From Rhodobacteraceae bacterium UBA6197 (GTDB lineage: Bacteria > Pseudomonadota > Alphaproteobacteria > Rhodobacterales > Rhodobacteraceae), in NCBI GenBank assembly GCA_002422085.1, contig DISZ01000014.1:1-25601 (forward strand): a stretch of 25,601 bases of DNA, read 5' to 3'. Of the stretch, positions 1-7,357 are shown piece by piece (position 1 is the stretch's first letter; every line of letters begins with the position of its first letter). The notes beneath the pieces are model-generated. The model made no database searches, was not told the DNA's origin, and was given only the letters and a program-made list of their open reading frames with translations. The translations under genes and the position numbers were made by a program.

Positions 1-51
1 TTCGAGCCCCGTCAACCGCGCCATTCCTTTCCCGATCTGACCCGAGGCCTC

Positions 52-282
52 ATGCTGCGCCGGATCTACGCCCGAATCCGCTTCTTGGATGCGCTGATTG
101 CGGCGTTGACGCTGGGGCTGGCACCGTTCTGGCCCGAACCGCATGTCTGGGAAAAGCTGAAGATGCTGGCGGCAGGCATGCTGGTGCGACCGCTTGATCT
201 GTTCGATCTGGCGCTGCATGGGCTGCCATGGCTGGTGGTTTTCGCCAAACTGCCCGAGACCTTGCGCAAGCGCCGGGTTTGA
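52..282 (+). CDS. Small membrane protein upstream of proA
   Basis: This 76-residue protein has a hydrophobic N-terminal segment (about residues 12-26, ALIAALTLGLAPF) followed by a Pro/Glu-His-Trp stretch and a second hydrophobic patch near residues 50-64, so it is probably inserted in the inner membrane. From memory, short proteins of this kind, with a shared PEPH-W-EKL-MLAAG core, lie just upstream of proA in many Rhodobacteraceae, where they often carry the misleading name 'RND transporter'. It is far too short to be a transporter. The frame stays open to the left edge of the window, so a start further upstream cannot be excluded; the ATG at 52 gives the length expected for the group. It ends 63 bases before proA and is probably co-transcribed with it. 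Function unknown. Confidence 0.72.
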   Translation: MLRRIYARIRFLDALIAALTLGLAPFWPEPHVWEKLKMLAAGMLVRPLDLFDLALHGLPWLVVFAKLPETLRKRRV

Positions 283-345
283 GCCCACGCGACCTTGCCT
301 CGGCCCCGCGCCCACCGCTATAGCAGGACAAAGCCAGAGGTAACC

Positions 346-1611
346 ATGAACAGCCCGCAAGATATTCCTGCCCTGATCGCAACCATGGGTGCCGCCGCCC
401 GCGCCGCTGCTGCGGACCTTGCTTTCGCGCCTGCCGCGCAGCGCGCAGAAGCGCTGAACGTGGCCGCCGATACCGTCTGGGCGCACCGCGCGGCGATCAT
501 CGACGCCAACGCCCAAGATCTTGCCTATGGCCGCGACAAGGGCCTTTCGCCGGCGATGATGGACCGGCTGCGGCTTGACGCGCCGCGCCTTCAGGGCATC
601 GTGGACGGTCTCAGGGCGGTGGCGGCACAAGCCGATCCGCTCGGCGCGGTCATGGCGGAATGGGACATGCCCTCCGGGCTCAATATCCGCCGCGTGCGCA
701 CACCTTTGGGCGTGATCGGCGTGATCTATGAATCGCGCCCCAATGTTACCGCCGATGCGGGGGCGCTTTGCCTCAAATCGGGCAATGCGGTGATCTTGCG
801 CGGCGGCTCCGAATCGTTCCATTCCTCCAGCGCCCTCCACGCCTGCCTGCGTGAGGGTTTGCGCGCCGCCGGCTTGCCCGAGGCCGCGATCCAGTTGGTT
901 CCGACCCGTGACCGCGCGGCCGTAACGGAAATGCTGCGTGCTACCGCCTTTGTCGATGTCATCGTTCCCCGTGGCGGCAAAGGGCTGGTCGGCCTGGTTC
1001 AGGCCGAGGCCCGGGTGCCGGTCTTTGCCCATCTGGAGGGCGTCTGCCACGTCTATGTCGACGGCGCCGCCGATCTGGAAAAAGCGCGCCGGGTGGTGCT
1101 GAACGCCAAGACCCGGCGTCCGGGCATTTGCGGCGCCGCCGAGTGTTTGCTGATCGACCGCGCCTTTCTTGCGGCGCATGGCCCGGTTCTGGTCGCCGAT
1201 CTGCTGGCCGCCGGGGTCGAGGTTCGCGCGGCGGGTGAACTGGCGCAAATTCCGGGCACGACCCTGGCGCGTGACGATGATTTCGGGCGCGAATTTCTGG
1301 ATATGATCATCGCAGCCAAGCCTGTTGACGGGGTGGATGGCGCGATCGCGCATATCCGCCGCTATGGCTCCAGCCACACGGAATCGATCCTGACCGAGGA
1401 TGACGCGGCGGCCGACCGCTTTTTTGCGCGGCTCGATTCGGCGATCTTGATGCGCAATGCCTCGACCCAATTTGCAGACGGTGGCGAATTTGGCATGGGG
1501 GCCGAAATCGGCATCGCCACCGGCAAGTTGCATGCCCGTGGCCCGGTCGGTGCCGAGCAACTGACATCGTTCAAATATCTGGTCACCGGCGATGGAACCG
1601 TGCGCCAATAG
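346..1611 (+). CDS. proA: Glutamate-5-semialdehyde dehydrogenase (gamma-glutamyl phosphate reductase)
   Basis: ProA reduces gamma-glutamyl phosphate with NADPH to glutamate-5-semialdehyde, the second step of proline synthesis in the cytoplasm. The 421-residue product matches the usual family length of about 417. It shows the aldehyde-dehydrogenase-like fold markers: PLGVIGVIYESRPNVT near residues 120-135, the LKSGNAVILRGGSE segment near 143-156, and the catalytic cysteine in RRPGICGAAE (Cys262). The start at 346 was preferred to an in-frame ATG at 295 because a purine-rich AGAGG lies 5 bases upstream and the product then begins like other ProA proteins. proB, its usual partner, is not visible and may lie to the left of the window. 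Confidence 0.97.
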   Translation: MNSPQDIPALIATMGAAARAAAADLAFAPAAQRAEALNVAADTVWAHRAAIIDANAQDLAYGRDKGLSPAMMDRLRLDAPRLQGIVDGLRAVAAQADPLGAVMAEWDMPSGLNIRRVRTPLGVIGVIYESRPNVTADAGALCLKSGNAVILRGGSESFHSSSALHACLREGLRAAGLPEAAIQLVPTRDRAAVTEMLRATAFVDVIVPRGGKGLVGLVQAEARVPVFAHLEGVCHVYVDGAADLEKARRVVLNAKTRRPGICGAAECLLIDRAFLAAHGPVLVADLLAAGVEVRAAGELAQIPGTTLARDDDFGREFLDMIIAAKPVDGVDGAIAHIRRYGSSHTESILTEDDAAADRFFARLDSAILMRNASTQFADGGEFGMGAEIGIATGKLHARGPVGAEQLTSFKYLVTGDGTVRQ

Positions 1612-1748
1612 CCCTTCTTTTTGGCGGAATTGCTCTGCGGGGCGGGGCTGACCCAGGGCGCCGCGCGCGCGGGCCGACTCTTTTCACCCCAAGAGGACCG
1701 GCACCCAAGGCCCGCGACCCACGGGTGGGCTGATCCACCGCAGGTGTT

Positions 1749-2405
1749 TTAGAAACTTATTTGCGCGACGGTCTCGTCAATCTCCCATGCGACCTGTCGC
1801 CCTTGCCGCGCGGCTTCGCCGGGCAACAGCGCAAATTGCACCTGCGCGGGGCTGATCGCGCCCACGGCACCACCCAAGATCTGCCAGAGTGCTGGGTCGA
1901 GTTTGGTTTTGCGGGCCTCGGCGTTCAGCCGCCAAGCGTTGCCATCGGTGCCGATCGTTACCCGCCCACCCCAAGGCAATGCCGTCTCCAGACACAAGAT
2001 GCCCAGAAAGCACAGTTTGACCACACGCCGCGACTGATCGCCCTCGGCCTGCCAGTCAAAGCTTAGCCGACCGCCTTGCGCCAGATCATCCAGCAGTGCC
2101 GAAATCTCGGGCCGTCCCAGCCGCTGATCCGCGGCCGCCTGGCCAAAGGCCACGCGGAAAAACTTCAACCGCGCATTGGCACTGGCCACGCTTTGCGCGA
2201 TCAGCTGCAACTCGGGGCTCATCGCGACGCCCGACATCGCCAGCAACTCGACCCCATTGCCGATTGCCCCCAAAGGGCTGATAAGGTCGTGACAAAGCCG
2301 CGAGCCGACCAGAGCCACCGCCTCGGCGCTGTCGAGCGCCGTGGACAGGGATTGCGGTTGCGGCTCTATCGGACGAGCATCATCATAGGTCATTGAAAGA
2401 TCCAT
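1749..2405 (-). CDS. chpT: Histidine phosphotransferase ChpT
   Basis: ChpT carries phosphate from the hybrid kinase CckA to the response regulators CtrA and CpdR, and so sits at the centre of the alphaproteobacterial cell-cycle/motility phosphorelay. The 218-residue protein has the diagnostic helix SRLCHDLISPLGAIGNGVELL at about residues 35-55, with the phospho-accepting histidine in CHDL. The rest fits the degenerate histidine-kinase-like ATPase domain of ChpT: there is no recognisable ATP-binding N/G box set, as known for the family. Two starts are possible, ATG at 2405 and ATG at 2393; neither has a strong ribosome binding site, and either gives an intact H-box. It is divergent from the DUF3553 gene, with only 5 bases between the outermost start codons, so the promoters must overlap coding sequence. 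It is convergent with proA. Confidence 0.93.
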   Translation of the reverse strand: MDLSMTYDDARPIEPQPQSLSTALDSAEAVALVGSRLCHDLISPLGAIGNGVELLAMSGVAMSPELQLIAQSVASANARLKFFRVAFGQAAADQRLGRPEISALLDDLAQGGRLSFDWQAEGDQSRRVVKLCFLGILCLETALPWGGRVTIGTDGNAWRLNAEARKTKLDPALWQILGGAVGAISPAQVQFALLPGEAARQGRQVAWEIDETVAQISF

Positions 2406-2410
2406 ACGCT

Positions 2411-2596
2411 ATGGGCCTGAACAGCATTCTCGAACCCGGCATGATCGTGCGTCATCCCAGCGCCCCCGATTGGGGCCTTGGGCAGGTGCAGTCGCGTCAG
2501 GGCGACAAGATCACGGTCAACTTTGAACATGCAGGCAAACAGGTCATTGACGGGCGACACATCACCCTCATTTTCGTTGTCGCGGATCAGGGTTAA
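2411..2596 (+). CDS. DUF3553 domain protein
   Basis: This 61-residue protein contains the pattern LEPGMIVRHPSAPDWGLGQVQS followed by ITVNFEHAGKQVI, typical of DUF3553, a small beta-rich domain (PcrA/UvrD C-terminal-like, Tudor-like). The family is common as a stand-alone protein in Rhodobacteraceae and has no proven role; resemblance to helicase C-terminal domains suggests binding to nucleic acid or RNA polymerase, which is inference. The ATG at 2411 was chosen over an in-frame TTG at 2393 because the domain starts directly after it and a GAAAGA stretch lies 11 bases upstream. Its stop codon TAA (2594-2596) is part of a TTAA-N7-TTAA site. It lies head-to-head with chpT. Confidence 0.85.
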   Translation: MGLNSILEPGMIVRHPSAPDWGLGQVQSRQGDKITVNFEHAGKQVIDGRHITLIFVVADQG

Positions 2597-2607
2597 CAAC
2601 CCTTTAA
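2593..2607. promoter_or_regulatory. Candidate CtrA-binding site (TTAA-N7-TTAA)
   Basis: The sequence TTAA CAACCCT TTAA is an exact match to the alphaproteobacterial CtrA consensus TTAA-N7-TTAA. It overlaps the stop codon of the DUF3553 gene and lies 166 bases upstream of the olsB start, in the 177-base gap before olsB. The motif is palindromic, so it gives no direction. The gene for ChpT, the protein that phosphorylates CtrA, is about 190 bases away on the other side of DUF3553. Binding and target gene are inference; in GC-rich DNA such a spaced AT motif is uncommon, but one exact match does not prove function. Confidence 0.45.
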
Positions 2608-2773
2608 GAATCCCGATCTTATCTACCCCAAGTTGTGACGCAACCCTGGGTGGTGTCAATCGAGACCCTCGCAAGCCCTGGTGCGACAACAAGCCCGGCT
2701 TCGTGTTGCAAAGCTGCGCGCGGATGCCTAAAACCGCGACAGACCGCCCGGCGGGCCGCGAAGGCAAAGGCAG

Positions 2774-3559
2774 ATGACGCCCGATACCTCTTACTTCGAG
2801 ATCCGTCTTGCGACCGATCCGCGCGACCTGATGGCAGCCCAACGGCTGCGCTACAGGATTTTCATCGAGGAATTGGGCGGGGACGGGCCGCTTGTCGACC
2901 ATCGCCAACGCCTGGAACGGGACGATTTCGACCCGGCCTATGACCATCTGGTGTTGATCGACAATCGCCGCGATGCGGACGCGCTTGACCATGTCGTGGG
3001 GGTCTATCGGTTGATGACGGGGGTGCGGGCGCAGGAGTTCGGGCGCTTTTACTGCGATAGTGAATATGACCTGACCGCGCTGCGTGCGACCGGACGCCGC
3101 TTGCTGGAACTGGGCCGGTCTTGCGTGCATCCCGATTACCGCGGCGGAGCGGCGATGTTCTTGCTGTGGAGCGCGCTGGCCGGTTACGTGCTGGATCACG
3201 ACATCGAGATCTTGTTCGGGGTTGCCAGTTTTCACGGCACCGACCCCGAGGCGCTCAAACTGCCGCTATCCTGGCTGCACCACCACCACCTCGCCCGGCC
3301 CGAAATGCGCGTCCGCGCCTGGCCGTCGCATTTTCAGTCGATGGACCTTGTTCCTGCCTCGGCGCTGGACCAGCGAACGGCCATGGTGCGCATGCCGGCC
3401 CTGATCAAGGCCTATTTGCGGCTGGGCGGTTGCGTCGGCGAGGGGGCCTATCTGGACCGGCCGTTCAACACCACCGATGTGTTCGTGATGATGGACACTG
3501 CCGCGATGAGCGAAAAGCACCGCGGATTTTACACCCGTCGCCGTGGGGATGAGGCATGA
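2774..3559 (+). CDS. olsB: L-ornithine N(alpha)-acyltransferase (lyso-ornithine lipid synthase)
   Basis: OlsB transfers a 3-hydroxyacyl group from acyl carrier protein to the alpha-amino group of ornithine, giving lyso-ornithine lipid at the inner membrane; it has a GNAT-like fold. The 261-residue protein has the expected early core QRLRYRIFIEELGGDGP near residues 24-40, a DDFDPAYDHLVL stretch near 50-61, the ELGRSCVHPDYR segment near 116-127, and the late IKAYLRLGGCVGEGAYLD and FNTTDVFVMM motifs near 215-245. The length agrees with known OlsB proteins. The ATG at 2774 has an AAAGG 6 bases upstream. It overlaps olsA by 4 bases (ATGA), so both are translated from one message. A CtrA-type site lies in the leader region. 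Confidence 0.94.
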   Translation: MTPDTSYFEIRLATDPRDLMAAQRLRYRIFIEELGGDGPLVDHRQRLERDDFDPAYDHLVLIDNRRDADALDHVVGVYRLMTGVRAQEFGRFYCDSEYDLTALRATGRRLLELGRSCVHPDYRGGAAMFLLWSALAGYVLDHDIEILFGVASFHGTDPEALKLPLSWLHHHHLARPEMRVRAWPSHFQSMDLVPASALDQRTAMVRMPALIKAYLRLGGCVGEGAYLDRPFNTTDVFVMMDTAAMSEKHRGFYTRRRGDEA

Positions 3560-4392
3560 CCACCTGGCGGGACGTCGAGCCGATCCCTTGCCCGCGGCCG
3601 GGGCTGATTGGGCTGGCACTGGCGCTGGTGCGCGGTGTCGTGCTGTTTGCGGTGACCTATGGCGGTTTGCTGGTGCTGCTGCTGGTGCGCTTGGTCGAGC
3701 GCCCGCTCTTTGGGCAGGCGCGCCCCTGGACGCCGCATATTACCACGGCCGTCTGCCGCGCGGCCTTTCCGATTCTCGGCATCCGCTACCGTGTCCGAGG
3801 TCGCGCAATGACGCATATCGGGGCGGTGGTGGCCAATCATGGCTCGTGGCTGGATGTCTTTGCGCTCAATGCCTGCCAGCGGGTCTACTTCGTTTCGAAG
3901 GCCGAAGTGGCGCGCTGGCCGGGGATCGGCTGGCTTGCCCGCGCGACGGGCACTGTGTTCATCCGGCGCGATCCGAAACAGGCCAAGGCACAGCAGGCGC
4001 TGTTGGAGGCCCGTATCCGCGCGGGGCATCATCTGCTGTTCTTCCCCGAGGGCACCTCGACCGACGGGCGCCGGGTGCAGCCATTCAAATCGACGCTGTT
4101 TGCGGCCTTCTACAGCCACGGCCTCGACCGTGAAATGCAGATCCAGCCGGTGACGGTGATCTATCGCGCGCCAAAGGGGGCCGACCCGCGGTTTTATGGC
4201 TGGTGGGGGGACATGGCTTTCGGACCGCATTTTCTGAAGGTGCTGTTGAGGCCGACTCAGGGGGCGGTCGAGGTGGTGTTTCACGCCCCGGTTGCGGTGG
4301 GTGATTTCGAATCGCGCAAGGATTTGGCAGCCTATTGCGAAGAGCAAGTGCGGGCCGGGTTGCCATTTTCGGACCAGGATTATGGAATATGA
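3556..4392 (+). CDS. olsA: Lyso-ornithine lipid O-acyltransferase (1-acyl-glycerol-phosphate acyltransferase family)
   Basis: OlsA adds the second, ester-linked acyl chain to lyso-ornithine lipid; in Rhodobacter relatives such enzymes may also acylate lysophosphatidic acid. The 278-residue protein has a hydrophobic membrane segment near residues 17-46, then the PlsC-family catalytic motif NHGSWLD with His95 and Asp100 (H-X4-D), and the substrate motif FFPEGTSTDG near 162-171. Both motifs are intact. The start codon overlaps the olsB stop (ATGA), the usual arrangement for this two-step pathway. A GC-rich inverted repeat about 50 bases downstream may end the transcript. Assignment as OlsA rather than PlsC rests mainly on the tight pairing with olsB. 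Confidence 0.92.
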   Translation: MTTWRDVEPIPCPRPGLIGLALALVRGVVLFAVTYGGLLVLLLVRLVERPLFGQARPWTPHITTAVCRAAFPILGIRYRVRGRAMTHIGAVVANHGSWLDVFALNACQRVYFVSKAEVARWPGIGWLARATGTVFIRRDPKQAKAQQALLEARIRAGHHLLFFPEGTSTDGRRVQPFKSTLFAAFYSHGLDREMQIQPVTVIYRAPKGADPRFYGWWGDMAFGPHFLKVLLRPTQGAVEVVFHAPVAVGDFESRKDLAAYCEEQVRAGLPFSDQDYGI

Positions 4393-4440
4393 CGTAACGT
4401 CACCCGTTATTTAAAACCGTTGTAAATCAATCCGCTGTGG

Positions 4441-4475
4441 TTCCCCCCCCGGTTTTTTCGCAGGCGAGGGGGGAA
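4441..4475 (+). terminator. Possible stem-loop terminator after olsA
   Basis: TTCCCCCC at 4441-4448 can pair with GGGGGGAA at 4468-4475 around a loop of about 19 bases, 49 bases past the olsA stop. The loop is long and there is no clean T-run directly after the stem; a T-rich AATTTT follows 10 bases on. It is the only notable structure in the 181-base gap before the next gene. Confidence 0.3.
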
Positions 4476-4573
4476 AGCCGCGCAATTTTCCCATGGAATC
4501 GGCGGATTTGCGCCTATAAAATAAATGGTCTAAGGGCTCGCGCCTGCCAACGCGCTGCATTTGGGGGCTGTAA

Positions 4574-4864
4574 ATGGTCAATGAAGTGATGACTGCCAAC
4601 ACTCTGCCGGATCGGCCTTCTCGCCGAATGGCGTGGTTCCGCATTGCCGTTCCGGCATGGCGTTTTGTCGGGATCAAATCGGAGATCAGTGCCCCCGAAG
4701 AGCCGGCACCAAGCAGCACGGGGATGACGCGCGAAGAGGTCCAGGCGCTGTTCGCACGGGATCTGACTCCGCGCAATACGGCGCTGTTGACCGAGGCAGA
4801 GTTGGCGGCGAAACGCGAGGCCGCGCGTTTGCGTCAGGCGCTTTACAGCCCGTTGACCGTCTGA
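4574..4864 (+). CDS. Hypothetical protein, 96 residues
   Basis: I do not recognise this protein. It has a basic N-terminal part with an aromatic patch (AWFRIAVPAWRFVGI near residues 20-34), a Pro/Glu-rich middle, and a charged helical C-terminal half starting at MTREEVQALFARDLTP and rich in Ala, Glu, Leu and Arg. No signal peptide or clear membrane segment is visible. A purine stretch GGGGG lies 7 bases before the ATG at 4574; an alternative ATG at 4589 is possible. An AT-rich TATAAA stretch near 4515 could be part of a promoter, without a convincing partner box. The last 22 bases overlap the end of the convergent ribbon-helix-helix gene. Codon use looks like that of its neighbours, which is the main reason to accept it. 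Confidence 0.6.
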   Translation: MVNEVMTANTLPDRPSRRMAWFRIAVPAWRFVGIKSEISAPEEPAPSSTGMTREEVQALFARDLTPRNTALLTEAELAAKREAARLRQALYSPLTV

Positions 4865-5082
4865 TCCGCGCCGCTGCGGTACCACCGCAGCACATAGAGC
4901 CGGATCGCCGTAGCAAGGCCGGTGTCGACTCCGCGATCTGCATCAATTTCGGCTGCCAATTCATTGATACCTTTACCTTTTGCCAACGCTATGGCGCGAA
5001 AGCCCGCCCAGAATTCGTCTTCCAGAGAGACGCTGGTGCGATGCCCGCCCAAGGTCAGCGAATGTTTGACGGGGCGGCTCAT
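4843..5082 (-). CDS. Ribbon-helix-helix domain protein
   Basis: This 79-residue protein fits the RHH_4-type ribbon-helix-helix family: a basic beta-strand region KHSLTLGGHRTSVSLEDEFW (about residues 6-25), a first helix ending AIALAKGKGINELAAEID and a second helix TGLATAIRLYVLRWYR near 53-68. RHH proteins bind DNA as dimers through the N-terminal strand, but this subfamily is mostly uncharacterised and targets are unknown. The ATG at 5082 overlaps the stop of the DUF4169 gene (ATGA), so it is the last gene of the fumC - DUF4169 - RHH message. From memory this trio recurs in Rhodobacteraceae. Its 3' end overlaps the opposite-strand gene at 4574-4864 by 22 bases. Confidence 0.86.
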   Translation of the reverse strand: MSRPVKHSLTLGGHRTSVSLEDEFWAGFRAIALAKGKGINELAAEIDADRGVDTGLATAIRLYVLRWYRSGADQTVNGL

Positions 5083-5258
5083 GACAGGTCGCGCTTATGG
5101 GCGTCCAACGTCGCGCGGGCACGGTCCGCAGCCTGCTTCTCTTGCAGTTTTTGCGCCTTCGTGCGGCCGAATTTTGTAGCGTTTTCCGTTCCTTGCGCGC
5201 CTTTCTTCGCGCGCGCAAGGGATTTTCCGGCTTGTCTCAGGTTGATAAGCTTGGCCAT
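5079..5258 (-). CDS. DUF4169 family protein
   Basis: This 59-residue, very basic protein (LINLRQAGKSLARAKKG... FGRTKAQKLQEKQAADRARATLDAHKRDLS) matches DUF4169, short Lys/Arg/Ala-rich helical proteins of alphaproteobacteria defined by a V/I-N-L-R start, the FGRTKA core and a C-terminal LDAHK. No function is known. The ATG at 5258 overlaps the fumC stop in a TGATG junction; a TTG one codon earlier could also serve. Its own stop overlaps the start of the ribbon-helix-helix gene, so translation of all three genes is likely coupled. Confidence 0.85.
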   Translation of the reverse strand: MAKLINLRQAGKSLARAKKGAQGTENATKFGRTKAQKLQEKQAADRARATLDAHKRDLS

Positions 5259-6664
5259 CAATCCTCTGGTCCGACCATCATCTCCGGGCGCACCACCCGG
5301 TCAAAGGTTTCGCCGTCGACATAGCCCAGCGCAATCGCTTCTTCGCGAAGCGTGGTGCCGTTCTTGTGTGCGGTCTTGGCGACCTTGGTCGCCGCGTCAT
5401 AGCCGATGGTGGGGGCAAGCGCCGTGACCAGCATCAGGCTTTCTTTCATCAGCTTGTCGATCCGGGCGATGTTGGCTTGGGTGCCGACCACCATGTTATC
5501 GGTGAACGAACCCGCCGCATCGCCCAAAAGCTGCATGGATTGCAGCACGTTATAGGACATCATCGGGTTGTAGACGTTCAGCTCGAAATGGCCTTGGCTG
5601 CCGGCAAAGCCGACCGCGGCGTCATTGCCCATGACTTGAACGCAGACCATCGTCAGCGCCTCGGCCTGGGTCGGGTTGACCTTGCCCGGCATGATCGAGC
5701 TGCCCGGCTCGTTCTCGGGCAAGATCAGTTCGCCCAGACCCGAACGCGGGCCCGAGCCCAGAAGCCGCAGGTCGTTGGCGATCTTGAACAGGCTGGCCGC
5801 CACGGTCTTCAGCGCGCCCGAGAACATCACCATCGCGTCATGCGCGGCGAGGGCCTCGAATTTGTTGGGGGCGGTGACGAAGGGTAGCGATGTGATTTCC
5901 GCGATTTTCGCGGCCACGGCGGTATCCCAACCTTTTTTGGTATTCAGCCCGGTGCCGACGGCGGTGCCACCCTGCGCCAATTCATAGATCTCGGGCAGGA
6001 TCTTTTGCACCCGCATGATGCCCTGCGCCACCTGATGCGCGTAGCCACTGAATTCCTGGCCAAGGGTCAGCGGTGTGGCATCCTGGGTGTGGGTCCGGCC
6101 GATCTTGATGATATCCTTGAATTCCACTGATTTTGCGACCAGAGCGGCGTGCAGTTTGGCCAGCCCCGGCAGCAACACATCGCGCGCCATCATGCCGATT
6201 GCGACATGCATCGCGGTGGGGAACGTGTCGTTCGAGGATTGCCCCATGTTCACATGGTCATTGGGATGGACCGGCTTCTTGGAGCCCTTGACCCCGCCCA
6301 TCACTTCGATCGCGCGGTTCGAGATGACCTCGTTGGCGTTCATGTTGCTTTGCGTGCCCGACCCGGTTTGCCAGACCACAAGCGGGAAATTGGCGTCAAA
6401 TTTCCCCGCAATCACTTCGGAGGCGGCCGCCGAGATTGCCTGTCCCAGTTCGGGGCTGATCGACCCGGTGGCCATGTTCACCTCGGCGCAGGCTTTCTTG
6501 ATGACCCCCAGCGCGCGGATGATGGCAACCGGCTGGCGTTCCCAGCCGATCGGGAAGTTCATGATCGAGCGCTGAGTCTGGGCGCCCCAGTACTTGTCGG
6601 CAGGAACCTCGAGCGGGCCAAAGCTGTCGGTTTCGGTGCGGGTGCCGGTTTGGTTGGCGGTCAT
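5258..6664 (-). CDS. fumC: Fumarate hydratase class II
   Basis: FumC interconverts fumarate and L-malate in the TCA cycle as an iron-free homotetramer. The 468-residue protein (E. coli FumC has 467) shows QTGSGTQSNMNANEV near residues 99-113, the NMGQSSNDTFPT segment near 139-150, GRTHTQDATPL near 189-199, and the superfamily signature GSSIMPGKVN at 321-330, whose serine lies in the catalytic loop. The ATG at 6664 was preferred to an upstream in-frame start because a strong AGGAGG lies 7 bases before it and the product then begins as class II fumarases do (TRTETDSFGPLEVPADKYWGAQ). It heads a three-gene overlapping unit with DUF4169 and an RHH protein. Confidence 0.97.
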   Translation of the reverse strand: MTANQTGTRTETDSFGPLEVPADKYWGAQTQRSIMNFPIGWERQPVAIIRALGVIKKACAEVNMATGSISPELGQAISAAASEVIAGKFDANFPLVVWQTGSGTQSNMNANEVISNRAIEVMGGVKGSKKPVHPNDHVNMGQSSNDTFPTAMHVAIGMMARDVLLPGLAKLHAALVAKSVEFKDIIKIGRTHTQDATPLTLGQEFSGYAHQVAQGIMRVQKILPEIYELAQGGTAVGTGLNTKKGWDTAVAAKIAEITSLPFVTAPNKFEALAAHDAMVMFSGALKTVAASLFKIANDLRLLGSGPRSGLGELILPENEPGSSIMPGKVNPTQAEALTMVCVQVMGNDAAVGFAGSQGHFELNVYNPMMSYNVLQSMQLLGDAAGSFTDNMVVGTQANIARIDKLMKESLMLVTALAPTIGYDAATKVAKTAHKNGTTLREEAIALGYVDGETFDRVVRPEMMVGPED

Positions 6665-6692
6665 GCGAAAGCCTCCTGAGAATGTCAGGGGT

Positions 6693-6721
6693 TTCTTAGT
6701 GCGCTGGCGGGGTTTTTGCAA
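6693..6721 (-). promoter_or_regulatory. Possible sigma70-type promoter of fumC
   Basis: On the minus strand TTGCAA (6721-6716) and TAAGAA (6698-6693) are spaced by 17 bases, 29 bases before the fumC start. Both hexamers are imperfect (4 of 6 and 3 of 6 against the consensus), so this is a weak call based on spacing and position. Confidence 0.33.
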
Positions 6722-6745
6722 TCGGTATGCGGATGTATACAGCCA

Positions 6746-7297
6746 CTAGGCGCGGCGGTAGTGATAGATCCGTGCGGGGGGCATGTTGACCAGGACATGC
6801 GTGCCACGATCCGCCTTGAGGTGCAGATCCCTTTGCACCACCGGGTCCAGCGGCGGGCGCGGGCCATAGGTGAATTGCACGAAAACGCCGCCAGGCTTCA
6901 GCGCCAGAAAGGCCGCGGACAAGATGGCGTGTTGCAAACGAGGCGACATCGACAAAAGCGGCAACCCCGAGATCACCGCATCCAGCCCGCCAAGCCCCCG
7001 TGCCTGCATCTCTTGCGCGGGATGGTTTTCAACGCGCAAGCCGGGAAAGTCGGCGGCCAGCTTGCGGCAAAACACCGGGTTCAGCTCGAATACGGTCAGG
7101 TTTTCGCGGGGCAGGCCGGTTTCAAGGATCGCGCGGGTGATCTTGCCGGTGCCGGGCCCCAGTTCGGCCACAAGGCCGCTATCTGGACCAAGGCCCGCAG
7201 CCATTGCCCGCGCCAAGCGCCGGGACGATGGCGCAAGCGCCGAAACCTGACCGGGTTTTCGGATCATCTGGCCCAGAAATAATGCAAGATCGTTCAT
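6746..7297 (-). CDS. PmtA-like SAM-dependent methyltransferase
   Basis: A 183-residue class I methyltransferase. The SAM-binding motif VAELGPGTGKIT lies near residues 43-54, followed by the acidic strand LTVFELNP that should hold the ribose, and a DAVISGLPLLSM segment near 104-115 in the position of motif IV. The N-terminal SALAPSSRRLARAMA pattern before the SAM motif is characteristic of the phospholipid N-methyltransferase group (COG3963, PmtA-type), which methylates phosphatidylethanolamine to form phosphatidylcholine; related proteins are sometimes annotated as rRNA adenine methyltransferases because of the same motif. Substrate is not provable here. A strong GGAGGGG lies just before the ATG at 7297. 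It follows sspB in the same direction with a 60-base gap. Confidence 0.75.
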   Translation of the reverse strand: MNDLALFLGQMIRKPGQVSALAPSSRRLARAMAAGLGPDSGLVAELGPGTGKITRAILETGLPRENLTVFELNPVFCRKLAADFPGLRVENHPAQEMQARGLGGLDAVISGLPLLSMSPRLQHAILSAAFLALKPGGVFVQFTYGPRPPLDPVVQRDLHLKADRGTHVLVNMPPARIYHYRRA

Positions 7298-7357
7298 CGG
7301 CCCCTCCGGGGATCTGTCACCGCCCCCGGCAGGGCGGGAGGAAGCCTTGATGTCGGA

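Noticed and set aside
2390..3235. 281-residue frame antisense to olsB
   Set aside because: Shadow frame of DUF3553 and olsB in GC-rich DNA; olsB carries the family motifs.
7320..7337. CCGCCC/GGGCGG hairpin between sspB and the methyltransferase gene
   Set aside because: Only six pairs with no T-run on either strand; common in DNA of this composition.
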